This document shows, piece after piece, positions 1 through 6,800 of a stretch of DNA of 12,573 nucleotides. The stretch is from a bacterium UBP3_UBA6266 (lineage in GTDB: Bacteria; Auribacterota; UBA6266). Position 1 is the first letter of the stretch, and every line of letters starts with the position of its first letter. The stretch covers positions 1 through 12,573 of the forward strand of contig DJVC01000065.1 in assembly GCA_002440765.1 (NCBI GenBank), given 5' to 3'. The notes below the pieces were generated by a model. That model searched no databases, was not told the DNA's origin, and was given only the letters and a program-made list of their open reading frames with translations. Made by a program: the position numbers and the translations under genes.

Positions 1-284
1 AAATAAAGGGAGATATACTTCATTATGTTTATAAAAATATTTCAGCCCAGGTAAATACTATTCAGAGATATTCGGATACATCGCTCCAGATCTTCCTTAA
101 AAAGGGGAAAAAACCCAGACTCCTTACGATGATATTCCATCCTTTTGTTAAATTTATCGAAACTTATATTATCAAGAGAGGATTTCTCGACGGTTTTGCC
201 GGGTTTGTTATTTCCGTAAACAGTTCCTTTTATGTTTTTTGCAAACATGCGAAACTGTGGGAATTTTACAGAAAGCATAAGTGA
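1..284 (+). CDS. Family 2 glycosyltransferase, C-terminal fragment (WaaE/KdtX-like)
   Basis: Frame 3 is open from the left edge to a TGA at 282-284, giving 93 residues without a start codon, so the gene is cut by the window edge. The translation begins with GDILHYVYKN, continues with a RYSD segment and a basic KKGKK stretch, and ends with an amphipathic region containing RGFLDGFAGFVIS, FYVFCKHAKLWE and a basic tail. This order is what I remember for the end of GT2 enzymes of the LPS core or lipid-A-linked glucosyltransferase type (WaaE/KdtX), where this part follows the GT-A fold and associates with the membrane. The sugar and acceptor cannot be judged because the catalytic domain lies outside the window. 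The following gene starts 18 nt later on the same strand, so they may be co-transcribed. Confidence 0.8.
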   Translation, partial: IKGDILHYVYKNISAQVNTIQRYSDTSLQIFLKKGKKPRLLTMIFHPFVKFIETYIIKRGFLDGFAGFVISVNSSFYVFCKHAKLWEFYRKHK

Positions 285-302
285 AAACTCCTGTTTGCTC
301 CG

Positions 303-1262
303 ATGATTGATAACCTTAAAAAATCTGAAATCGCGGAAAGAGCCTGTGGTAATCTGTATTCCAGGCTTGAGAAATGTGATTTGTGCCCGAGAAAATGCGG
401 TGTTAACAGGCTGAAAGGCCAAAAAGGTTTTTGTAGGCTGGCTTCCGGTATAAAAGTGTCTTCCATATCTATCCATTACGGGGAGGAACCTCCCATTTCG
501 GGCACGGGAGGTTCGGGAACAATATTTTTTTCTTCATGCAATATGCGCTGTGTCTTTTGCCAGAATTATATGATAAGCCAGTCGGATTCGGGGAAAGTTG
601 TTACCGAGGAAGAACTGGCGGAAGCTATGTTGAAACTCCAGCAAAAAGGGGTCCATAATATTAACCTTGTGACACCCAGCCATGTAACGGCGCAGATAGT
701 AAAAGCATTGGCTGTCGCCTATAAAAAAGGTCTGAAATTGCCCGTGGTTTACAATTCAGGAGGATATGATTCGGAAGATGTTCTGAGAGAAATGAAAGGC
801 ATCGTCGATATATATATGCCGGATATGAAATATTTTTCTTCCGATGAGGCTTCTTTATATTCCGGGGCTTCCGGTTATCCGGCGGCCAATAAAGCGGCGG
901 TTGTTGAGATGTACAGGCAGGCGGGAGATCTTATACTCGACAAAAATAATATCGCGGTTAAAGGCATTCTGATCCGGCACCTTGTGCTGCCTGATGCCGT
1001 ATCGGGCACAAAAGAAATACTCAATTTCATTGCGAAAAATATTTCAGACAGCACATACGTCAGTCTTATGAGCCAGTATTTTCCCGAATACAAAGCAGCA
1101 GAATTCGGGCGCATAAACAGGAGGTTATCCGATAAAGAGTATGATCTGGCAATCCGGTATTTTTTCGATTCCGGTCTGCGTAACGGATGGCTGCAGGGTT
1201 TGGATATAGACCCGGATAAATTTTCCATAAAAAAATATCTGGAAGCAGATAATTGCTTGTAA
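303..1262 (+). CDS. PflX-type radical SAM protein (COG1313-like)
   Basis: This 319-residue protein carries the radical SAM signature CNMRCVFC (Cys79, Cys83, Cys86), which binds the 4Fe-4S cluster that cleaves S-adenosylmethionine. Upstream is a second cysteine set, C25-x2-C28-x3-C32-x11-C44, typical of the PflX branch related to pyruvate formate-lyase activating enzymes. Further support is the GGSGTIFFSSC lead-in, the FCQNY continuation, and the VTPSH and DIYMPDMKY strands of the partial TIM barrel. Despite the family name, activation of a pyruvate formate-lyase is unproven, no glycyl radical enzyme is encoded nearby, and the substrate is unknown. The ATG at 303 has no clear Shine-Dalgarno site; it lies 18 nt behind the glycosyltransferase stop and may be translationally coupled. 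A small exported protein follows 34 nt downstream. Confidence 0.86.
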   Translation: MIDNLKKSEIAERACGNLYSRLEKCDLCPRKCGVNRLKGQKGFCRLASGIKVSSISIHYGEEPPISGTGGSGTIFFSSCNMRCVFCQNYMISQSDSGKVVTEEELAEAMLKLQQKGVHNINLVTPSHVTAQIVKALAVAYKKGLKLPVVYNSGGYDSEDVLREMKGIVDIYMPDMKYFSSDEASLYSGASGYPAANKAAVVEMYRQAGDLILDKNNIAVKGILIRHLVLPDAVSGTKEILNFIAKNISDSTYVSLMSQYFPEYKAAEFGRINRRLSDKEYDLAIRYFFDSGLRNGWLQGLDIDPDKFSIKKYLEADNCL

Positions 1263-1296
1263 TGGGTGATTTTTAATTGTAAAATCGGAAATACAG

Positions 1297-1806
1297 ATGA
1301 TAAGGATTATCCGGTATAAGATGAAAAAACTGGTTTTTTTATTGCTTTTGTCATTATCCTCTCAGGCTTTCTGCCAGGCGGAGGATTATTCAACCCCGGA
1401 AAAGACATTTGAACTGTATAAAAAGGCAGCCGAAGATGGTAATGTTGATCAGTATCTGAAATGTCTTGACCGCAGTACGGCGATGATTTGGAGTGATATT
1501 GCCCCCACGTCCGAGCTTATCAAAAGAGAAGTTGCCCCTATCCTCGGGAAAGAATATAAGATAACCTATATCGACAGTTACAGCCGGCGATATGCGATAA
1601 TTAATTTTAGCGGTAAGACTGTTGATGCCCCGCCTTATATATTATGTCAGTCGGACAGCGAGTGGAAAATTGACTTTAAGGCTATGACATGGAGAATAAT
1701 ATGGGACGGACATGAATATAAATACATCAGGCCGCTTGAAGAAAACGAAGAAGGGAAGAGCACTCCGGCTGAAACTACTTCCGCCGGAAGAAGGTCAAGA
1801 AGATAA
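1297..1806 (+). CDS. Small exported protein of unknown function, possibly NTF2-like
   Basis: The protein has 169 residues. It begins with a basic n-region and a hydrophobic core (KKLVFLLLLSLSSQAF), a Sec signal peptide probably cut near SQA or CQA. The lone cysteine after AF does not sit in a convincing lipobox. The mature part starts STPEKTFELYKKAAEDGN, resembling the first helices of NTF2-like or DUF4878-type secreted proteins, followed by beta-rich sequence ending in WKIDFKAMTWRIIW. The last 25 residues are charged and low-complexity, ending in GRRSRR. Two starts are possible: the ATG at 1297 has a weak GGAA 6 nt upstream, while the ATG at 1321 gives a more standard signal peptide but its only AAGGA lies too far away. 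No enzyme motif is visible; a periplasmic location is inferred. Confidence 0.72.
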   Translation: MIRIIRYKMKKLVFLLLLSLSSQAFCQAEDYSTPEKTFELYKKAAEDGNVDQYLKCLDRSTAMIWSDIAPTSELIKREVAPILGKEYKITYIDSYSRRYAIINFSGKTVDAPPYILCQSDSEWKIDFKAMTWRIIWDGHEYKYIRPLEENEEGKSTPAETTSAGRRSRR

Positions 1807-1829
1807 CTGCCCCGAATCAGCAAATTTCC

Positions 1830-1845
1830 ATTAAACCCGTTTAAT
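1830..1845. repeat. 16-bp perfect palindrome in the 1807-1927 gap
   Basis: ATTAAAC-CC-GTTTAAT has two 7-bp arms separated by 2 bp. The centre is too small for a strong hairpin, and the arms are A/T-rich with no T-tract beside them, so it is not a good intrinsic terminator. It has the size of a dimeric regulator operator, but no second copy was noticed by eye in the window. The rest of the gap between the exported protein and the tRNA shows no gene or clear promoter. Confidence 0.4.
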
Positions 1846-1927
1846 ATGAGAGTGTTATCGTAATCCTGAGATTTTGCTGTTATGTGAATTATGCATTAGA
1901 GTTTACGGTGTGGTAAGCTGTATTATT

Positions 1928-2013
1928 TGGTGCGAGAGGGGGGATTTGAACCCCCATAGGATTTCTCCCGCTAGCCCCTCAAGCTAGTGTGTCTGCCGTT
2001 CCACCACTCTCGC
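1928..2013 (-). tRNA. tRNA-Leu (anticodon GAG)
   Basis: Read on the minus strand, the acceptor arm GCGAGAG (5' end at 2013) pairs with CTCTCGC, followed by discriminator A at 1931 and an encoded CCA (1928-1930). The D-arm region carries TGGTGGAACGGCAGACAC, typical of leucine tRNAs. The anticodon stem CTAGC/GCTAG encloses the loop TTGAGGG, giving anticodon GAG, which reads CUC and CUU. The long class II variable arm folds as GGGA-GAAA-TCCT, and the T arm is GGGGG-TTCAAAT-CCCCC. All arms pair, so the gene appears intact. It stands alone, divergent from glgP, with a candidate promoter at 2041-2068. No integrase gene or repeated tRNA end suggests use as an attachment site. Confidence 0.97.
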
Positions 2014-2040
2014 AAATAATGATTACCGAAGTGAAAATGG

Positions 2041-2068
2041 ATTTTAACAGATAAATTCTAATTTGCAA
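2041..2068 (-). promoter_or_regulatory. Candidate sigma70-type promoter for tRNA-Leu
   Basis: On the minus strand there is TTGCAA (2063-2068), a 16-bp spacer and TAAAAT (2041-2046). The predicted start lies near 2034, about 20 nt before the mature tRNA 5' end at 2013, a reasonable leader for RNase P processing. The assignment rests only on hexamer match and position. Confidence 0.45.
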
Positions 2069-2108
2069 GCAAAAAAAGACCGGGTTGCCATGTCTGTTAA
2101 TCAGAAAT

Positions 2109-2138
2109 TTGTAGATAAAATTTTAACACTTTGATAAT
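2109..2138 (+). promoter_or_regulatory. Candidate promoter for glgP
   Basis: TTGTAG (2109-2114), an 18-bp spacer and GATAAT (2133-2138) predict a start near 2145, just upstream of the strong ribosome binding site. The -35 box is only a partial match and the region is A/T-rich, so a chance match is possible. Confidence 0.35.
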
Positions 2139-2150
2139 ATCCCTCACATT

Positions 2151-2155
2151 GGAGG
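2151..2155 (+). promoter_or_regulatory. Strong ribosome binding site of glgP
   Basis: GGAGG ends 6 nt before the ATG at 2162. It fixes this start codon for the phosphorylase and implies efficient initiation. Confidence 0.75.
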
Positions 2156-2161
2156 ACAACC

Positions 2162-3889
2162 ATGAAAACAGTACCGATAAAAAAGAAGAACAGGCTTGTT
2201 GCTTATTTCTGTATGGAAATGGGTTTTGTGAACGAAATTCCGACTTATAGCGGCGGGCTGGGAATACTCGCGGGAGATACCATTAAGGCTGCGGCCGACC
2301 TGGCCGTTCCCATGGTTGGAGTGACCATGCTTAATCTTAAAGGCTATTTCAGGCAGAAGCTTGATGAATGGGGAAACCAGACCGAGGAAGACCTGTTCTG
2401 GCACCCGGAAGAGTTTATGAAGCTTCAGAAACCTGTGGTTTCCGTGAAACTTGAAGGAAAAGATATTTTTATAAGGTCATGGGAGTATATTATTAAGGGT
2501 GTCAGGGGGTATCAGATACCGGTATATTTTCTTGATACGGATTTTGATAAGAATGATGAGTATTACAGGACGTTGACTCATCATCTTTACGGCGGAGATG
2601 ACAGGTACAGGCTCCTTCAGGAAGCGGTTATGGGTATCGGCGGGATTAAAATACTTGAGGAGCTGGGTTATAAAAATATAAGGAAGTACCATATGAACGA
2701 AGGGCACGCGGCTCCCCTTGCTTTGGAATTGCTCTACAGGACAAGAAAAGAGGATATGCCGCCCGAAAAAATCGAAACTTATGAACTTGAAAAAGTCCAG
2801 AGAAGATGTGTGTTTACAACCCATACTCCAGTCCCGGCAGGCCATGATAAATTCAATATGGATCTTGTAAAAAGTATTTTTAAGGATACCAATCATGAAC
2901 ATATTCCTGAGGAACTCTTGTACGACGGTATGCTTAACATGACTTATCTTGCGCTGAAGTGCAGTGAGTTTTATAATGCTGTTTCAAAAAAACACCGCGA
3001 TATATCCCTTGAAATGTTCCCCGGCTTTGATATACATGCGATAACCAATGGAGTGCATTCTCTCACATGGACGTCGGAGCCTTTTAAGAAGCTTTACGAT
3101 AAGTATTTGCCGGATTGGAAGTTAGATCCTTTTACATACTTAAGGGAAGCGTTTGAATTTCCTTCCGAAGAACTCTGGAGCGCGCATATGGAGGCAAAAA
3201 AGGAGTTCCTGGATTACGTTAATAAAAAAAATAATTCAAAAATGAAACCTGAAGTTTTTACTATCGGTTTTGCGCGCCGGGCAACGGGGTATAAGCGGGC
3301 GGATTTAATATTGTCGGATTCGCGGCGGCTTGTTGAAATAGCTGAAAAAGCAGGGCCTATTCAGATTGTTTTTTCCGGAAAGGCTCATCCTAAAGACCAG
3401 ACGGGTAAGGATAATATCAAAAGGATCTTTGAAGTAAAGAAACAAATGAAAGACCGGGTTTCCATTGAGTATCTTGAAAACTATGATATAAAAATTGGCG
3501 GTCTGATCACTTCGGGCGTTGACCTCTGGCTGAATAATCCCGTTCGGCCTCTCGAAGCTTCGGGGACAAGCGGTATGAAGGCGTCTCACAATGGGATACC
3601 GAACCTGAGCGTGTTGGACGGGTGGTGGATAGAAGGACATATCGAAAACCTGACCGGTTGGTCTATCGGACCAAGGGATCACAGAATATTGAAAGAACAG
3701 TATCATCCCGAAAAAGATGTTTTTGACCTCTATAATAAGCTTGAATATGTGATAATCCCGCTGTTTTATGACAACCGCGGCCAGTGGATACGCATGATGA
3801 AGGCGTCTATAGCGATTAACGCGTCTTTCTTCAACACTTACAGGATGCTCCAGCAGTATGTAAGCAAAGCGTATTTCCATCATCTGTAA
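2162..3889 (+). CDS. glgP: Alpha-glucan (glycogen) phosphorylase, short bacterial form
   Basis: This GT35 enzyme releases glucose-1-phosphate from alpha-1,4-glucans using orthophosphate and pyridoxal phosphate. At 575 residues it belongs to the short alpha-glucan phosphorylase group (TIGR02094-like) rather than the roughly 800-residue classical form, lacking the long regulatory N-terminal part. Visible motifs include PTYSGGLGILAGD (27-39), GYFRQ followed by the GNQTEE segment (61-76), HMNEGHAAP (177-185), TTHTPVPAGHDKF (219-231), ITNGVHSLTW (294-303), ARRATGYKRADLIL (371-384, phosphate/PLP pocket) and EASGTSGMKASHNG (465-478), in which Lys473 is the predicted PLP-binding lysine. No other glycogen gene lies in the window. 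The gene is apparently monocistronic, divergent from tRNA-Leu and 21 nt tail-to-tail from metF; no terminator hairpin is obvious in that gap. Confidence 0.93.
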   Translation: MKTVPIKKKNRLVAYFCMEMGFVNEIPTYSGGLGILAGDTIKAAADLAVPMVGVTMLNLKGYFRQKLDEWGNQTEEDLFWHPEEFMKLQKPVVSVKLEGKDIFIRSWEYIIKGVRGYQIPVYFLDTDFDKNDEYYRTLTHHLYGGDDRYRLLQEAVMGIGGIKILEELGYKNIRKYHMNEGHAAPLALELLYRTRKEDMPPEKIETYELEKVQRRCVFTTHTPVPAGHDKFNMDLVKSIFKDTNHEHIPEELLYDGMLNMTYLALKCSEFYNAVSKKHRDISLEMFPGFDIHAITNGVHSLTWTSEPFKKLYDKYLPDWKLDPFTYLREAFEFPSEELWSAHMEAKKEFLDYVNKKNNSKMKPEVFTIGFARRATGYKRADLILSDSRRLVEIAEKAGPIQIVFSGKAHPKDQTGKDNIKRIFEVKKQMKDRVSIEYLENYDIKIGGLITSGVDLWLNNPVRPLEASGTSGMKASHNGIPNLSVLDGWWIEGHIENLTGWSIGPRDHRILKEQYHPEKDVFDLYNKLEYVIIPLFYDNRGQWIRMMKASIAINASFFNTYRMLQQYVSKAYFHHL

Positions 3890-3910
3890 AACAGCGGCGG
3901 GATAAGATCT

Positions 3911-4777
3911 TTATTTTTGTGAAAGGCTGTTCCAGATTTTTCGTGTAGCTTCCGACTTATTGAATGTGTAGAAGTGTATGCCCGGAGCGCCTTGCGCAAG
4001 CAGTTCGCTGCATTGTTTTGTGGCGTAGTCAACCCCGAAATTTTTTATTGAGTCCGGGTCGTACTTGAATTTTTCCAGTCTGGCTTTTATATCTTTGTGT
4101 ATGCTGCACCCGCACATCTTTTGTATTTTTGATATCTGGTTGTATCCTGTTATGGGCATAATGCCCGGTATAACCGCGTTTTTAATGCCTTTCTTTCTGA
4201 TTTTTTCAACGTAAGAATAATAATATTCGTTATGGAAAAAAAGCTGGGTAATTATAAATTCCGCCCCGGCATTGATTTTTTCTTTAAGATGGTTGATGTC
4301 GGTATCTATGTCCCGGCAATCTTTATGGCACTCCGGATAACCGGCTACTCCGATACAGAAGCCGTCAAGCTTCTTTACAAACCTTACAAGGTCGGCGGCA
4401 TACAGGAAATCATTTTTTACTTTGCTCATTTCGGGATAATCTTCCGGGATATCGCCCCGCAGAGCCAGAATATTTGAAATATTGAGTTTTTTCAGTTTTG
4501 ACACGATTGAAGATATCTCTTCGGCGCCGGAACCTATGCATGTCAGGTGGGCCATTATTTCGCATTTCAGGCTTTTCTTAATTTTTTCTATCAATTCAAG
4601 GGTCTTTTTTCTTGTGCTTCCCATTGCGCCGTAGGTGATGGATATAAAAGCCGGGCCGGTTTTTTCAAGCTCGGATATTGTTTTGTAAAGAGATATCAAC
4701 CCTTCCCCGGTCTTGGGCGGAAAGAATTCAAAAGAAAATGATGGATTTGTCTTTTTTAATATTTCCGTGATTTTCAT
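3911..4777 (-). CDS. metF: Methylenetetrahydrofolate reductase
   Basis: This flavoprotein reduces 5,10-methylene-THF to 5-methyl-THF, supplying methyl groups for methionine synthesis or, in some lineages, one-carbon metabolism. The 288-residue length fits the bacterial family. Motifs are SFEFFPPKTGEG (14-25), whose Glu17 corresponds to E. coli catalytic Glu28; FISITYGAMGSTRKKT; MAHLTC; and ALRGD (105-109), whose Asp109 corresponds to the flavin-tuning Asp120. IGVAGYPECH, the ITQLFF strand, PGIMPI and the C-terminal GIHFYTFN are also as expected. No MetV-type partner is adjacent, so it is probably the stand-alone NAD(P)H-dependent form. A weak AAGG lies about 9 nt before the ATG. It is transcribed divergently from the phosphate cotransporter, with promoter candidates in the 153-bp gap. 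Confidence 0.94.
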   Translation of the reverse strand: MKITEILKKTNPSFSFEFFPPKTGEGLISLYKTISELEKTGPAFISITYGAMGSTRKKTLELIEKIKKSLKCEIMAHLTCIGSGAEEISSIVSKLKKLNISNILALRGDIPEDYPEMSKVKNDFLYAADLVRFVKKLDGFCIGVAGYPECHKDCRDIDTDINHLKEKINAGAEFIITQLFFHNEYYYSYVEKIRKKGIKNAVIPGIMPITGYNQISKIQKMCGCSIHKDIKARLEKFKYDPDSIKNFGVDYATKQCSELLAQGAPGIHFYTFNKSEATRKIWNSLSQK

Positions 4778-4808
4778 AGCGCGCCTTATACAGCTTTAAG
4801 TTTCATAT

Positions 4809-4837
4809 ATATTATTAAAGTGTATAAAATTTTACAA
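4809..4837 (-). promoter_or_regulatory. Candidate proximal promoter for metF
   Basis: On the minus strand TTGTAA (4832-4837), a 17-bp spacer and TAATAT (4809-4814) predict a start about 25 nt before the metF ATG. The surroundings are very A/T-rich, which raises the chance of a false match. Confidence 0.35.
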
Positions 4838-4853
4838 AGTAAAATATGAAAAA

Positions 4854-4862
4854 ATTATAGCA
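4854..4862 (-). promoter_or_regulatory. Candidate distal extended -10 promoter for metF
   Basis: TGCTATAAT on the minus strand is a full extended -10 element (TGnTATAAT). The -35 position, ACTATC with 17-bp spacing, is poor, which extended -10 promoters tolerate. It would give a leader of about 70 nt. No riboswitch fold was recognised in that leader. Confidence 0.45.
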
Positions 4863-4892
4863 TTGAAAACTTTTGTGATAGTATGATATAAA
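4863..4892 (+). promoter_or_regulatory. Candidate promoter of the phosphate/phospholipid operon
   Basis: TTGAAA (4863-4868), an 18-bp spacer and TATAAA (4887-4892) predict a start near 4899, about 32 nt before the cotransporter ATG. A GAAAGG ribosome binding site follows at 4916-4921. The -35 box directly abuts the distal metF -10 element on the other strand, so the two polymerases would compete. No clear Pho-box repeat was recognised, so phosphate control is not shown. Confidence 0.5.
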
Positions 4893-4930
4893 TTCGGCGA
4901 TTTAAACTGACAATTGAAAGGAATTAAAGG

Positions 4931-6073
4931 ATGAACCGCATCATCGGGAAATTATTCAGAGCTGAATCAAACGCGCATAGTTTTATTAAAGCTGTAATCG
5001 TTGTTTTTTTGCTTTACTTGTTTCTGGTCAGTATAAAAATGATGGGTTCTTCATTTAAGATGTTCGGCAAAAATTTTGCCGAAATGCTGATAAATTCGAC
5101 ATCCAACAGGTTTGTAGGCCTCTTTATAGGTATACTGGCAACCAGTATTATACAGTCTTCCTCTACTGTTACATCTATTGTGGTGGGCCTGGTCGGAGGA
5201 GGGATGCTTACCGTCACAAATGCGGTCCCGATAGTGATGGGAGCCAACATAGGGACAAGTGTTACAAACACACTTGTCTCGTTGGGGCATATTACAAGGA
5301 AGGAGGAATTTGAAAGGGCCTTCCACGGGGCAATCCTGCATGACCATTTCAATGTCCTTACCGTGATGATACTTTTCCCTCTTGAAATGGCTACGGGTTT
5401 CCTGCAGAAATCGGCAGGTTTCTGCGCGAAATATGTTATGGACATAAAATTCATAAGCGGGGAAGGTTTATTCTCCAAGATAATAGGAGCACCCGTAAAT
5501 ATCCTGAAGGCGTCTATTACGAACGGCTTGTGCGTCAGCGATGTTGCGGCAGGTATAATAATGATTTCGATATCGTTTGTTATTTTGGTTATTTCTTTGA
5601 CTCTTATAGTGAAAGTAATGAGATCCATGATGCTGTCCAGAGTGGAAGCTTTTTTCGACAGGTATGTTTTCCGGCACGGGATGTTAAGTTTGCTTCTGGG
5701 GCTGGTTCTTACCTCTTTTGTTCAGAGCAGTTCAGTTACCACATCGCTTGTGGTGCCTATAATGGGCGCGGGCATACTGACGCCTGCGCAGGTATTCCCG
5801 TATATGATGGGGGCCAATATAGGGACCACGGTAACGGCTATGCTTGCCGCCTTGGCAACCGCAAGCCAGCCGGCCATTGTCGTCGCGTTTGTCCATCTGA
5901 TGTTCAACTCATTTGGCGTGATGATATGGTATCCTCTTAAAAAAGTTCCTTTGAAGATTTCTGATTGGGTATCGGCATATTGTATAACCAAAAGAAGGAA
6001 TGCGGTAATTTATATTTTATTGGTGTTTTTTGTTCTGCCTGCGCTTCTTATATTTTTAAGCAGGGTTTTTTGA
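4931..6073 (+). CDS. Na+/phosphate cotransporter (NptA/SLC34-type, PF02690)
   Basis: This inner-membrane protein is predicted to import inorganic phosphate with sodium. It shows the inverted-repeat hallmark of the family: IIQSSSTVTS (73-82) with GANIGTSVTN (104-113), and FVQSSSVTTS (263-272) with GANIGTTVTA (294-303). These QSSS and GANIGT pairs form the substrate and sodium site. Hydrophobic segments near 21-35, 60-90, 95-118, 205-228, 250-280, 305-330 and 358-378 support a polytopic protein. At 380 residues it ends after the last membrane helix, lacking the C-terminal PhoU domain found in many bacterial homologues; that domain is the next gene, 26 nt away. The start has GAAAGG about 9 nt upstream; a second AAAGG touching the ATG is too close to act. 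It heads a likely six-gene operon. Confidence 0.92.
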   Translation: MNRIIGKLFRAESNAHSFIKAVIVVFLLYLFLVSIKMMGSSFKMFGKNFAEMLINSTSNRFVGLFIGILATSIIQSSSTVTSIVVGLVGGGMLTVTNAVPIVMGANIGTSVTNTLVSLGHITRKEEFERAFHGAILHDHFNVLTVMILFPLEMATGFLQKSAGFCAKYVMDIKFISGEGLFSKIIGAPVNILKASITNGLCVSDVAAGIIMISISFVILVISLTLIVKVMRSMMLSRVEAFFDRYVFRHGMLSLLLGLVLTSFVQSSSVTTSLVVPIMGAGILTPAQVFPYMMGANIGTTVTAMLAALATASQPAIVVAFVHLMFNSFGVMIWYPLKKVPLKISDWVSAYCITKRRNAVIYILLVFFVLPALLIFLSRVF

Positions 6074-6099
6074 TATAATAAAAGAAAGGAGCTGGAAGA

Positions 6100-6792
6100 A
6101 TGTTTAAAAGGATAATAAATATATGGAGGAATAAAAGACCTCTTCAAAGTATGATGTCTGAATTTGAGTCTATGCTTGTAGACGCGGAATGGATGTTTGT
6201 CAACGCGAAAGACGTATTTACCGCAAGATTACAACCCGAAGTAATCAGGGATGAATTATATATGAGGGATATAAAGATTAACAAAAATGAGCGTTTGATA
6301 AGAAGGCAGATAGTAACGCACCTGTCGGTTAACCCCGAAATGGATATTCCTTCCTGCCTTGTGCTTATGAGTGTAGTAAAGGATGCCGAGAGGATAGGCG
6401 ACTATTGTAAAAACATATTCCAGGTTGCCGAAAAATTTAAATTCGGCAAACAGCTTTTTAAGGATAAATACTTTGAAGAGATTAATGCCATAGGAGAAGA
6501 GATTAAGGTTAATTTCCAAAGGACGAAAGAGGCCTTTGCTGAGGAAGATGAAGAAAAAGCGCTTAAGTCCATAGGCACTTCGATTCAGATAGGCAAGAAA
6601 TGCGATGCTATAATAAATTCTATTCTGGATGACAGGCTAAATTGCAATAAAGGGGTGGTATATGCTCTGATAGTGAGGTATTTCAAAAGAGTGGACGGGC
6701 ATTTATCCAATATTTCGACTTCTGTTGTAAGCCCGATCGAGAACCTTGATTTTTCGAGGAAAGTCCAGAATAAGATATCGGAAGAGAATTAA
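6100..6792 (+). CDS. PhoU-like helical protein, partner of the phosphate cotransporter
   Basis: This 230-residue, all-helical, highly charged soluble protein contains the PhoU signature DAERIGDYCKNI (95-106) and a second, degraded copy RVDGHLSNIS (197-206). PhoU proteins form two three-helix bundles in which such E/DxxxD motifs bind metal clusters, and they restrain phosphate uptake or signalling. The second copy reads RVDGH where RIGDH is usual, so one metal site may be altered. In many genomes this domain is fused to the C-terminus of Na+/Pi cotransporters; here it is a separate gene right behind the transporter, with a clear AAAGGAG at 6085-6091. A role in gating or sensing that transporter is inferred. 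It is less likely to be a classical PhoU, since no pstSCAB or phoR is present. Confidence 0.85.
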   Translation: MFKRIINIWRNKRPLQSMMSEFESMLVDAEWMFVNAKDVFTARLQPEVIRDELYMRDIKINKNERLIRRQIVTHLSVNPEMDIPSCLVLMSVVKDAERIGDYCKNIFQVAEKFKFGKQLFKDKYFEEINAIGEEIKVNFQRTKEAFAEEDEEKALKSIGTSIQIGKKCDAIINSILDDRLNCNKGVVYALIVRYFKRVDGHLSNISTSVVSPIENLDFSRKVQNKISEEN

Positions 6793-6800
6793 TTCATAAA

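Noticed and set aside
42..476. A 144-codon minus-strand open frame across the left edge
   Set aside because: It lies opposite the glycosyltransferase end and the start of the radical SAM gene, both of which have clear family motifs. Its own translation shows no recognisable domain and no ribosome binding site.
1928..2013. tRNA-Leu as an integration site for a mobile element
   Set aside because: No integrase, no repeated tRNA 3' end and no foreign-looking gene is visible on either side.
3305..3883. A 192-codon minus-strand open frame inside glgP
   Set aside because: It is antisense to the conserved PLP and phosphate-binding part of the phosphorylase and has no motif of its own.
3890..3910. 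A shared terminator between convergent glgP and metF
   Set aside because: The 21-nt gap has only a loose palindrome around AAGATCTT and no GC-rich stem with a T-tract.
4778..4853. A SAM-type riboswitch in the metF leader
   Set aside because: The leader is short and A/T-rich, with no recognisable multi-helix core.
5014..5628. A 204-codon minus-strand open frame inside the cotransporter gene
   Set aside because: It is fully antisense to a gene with two QSSS and two GANIGT motifs; the apparent protein is a by-product of the repeated hydrophobic codons.
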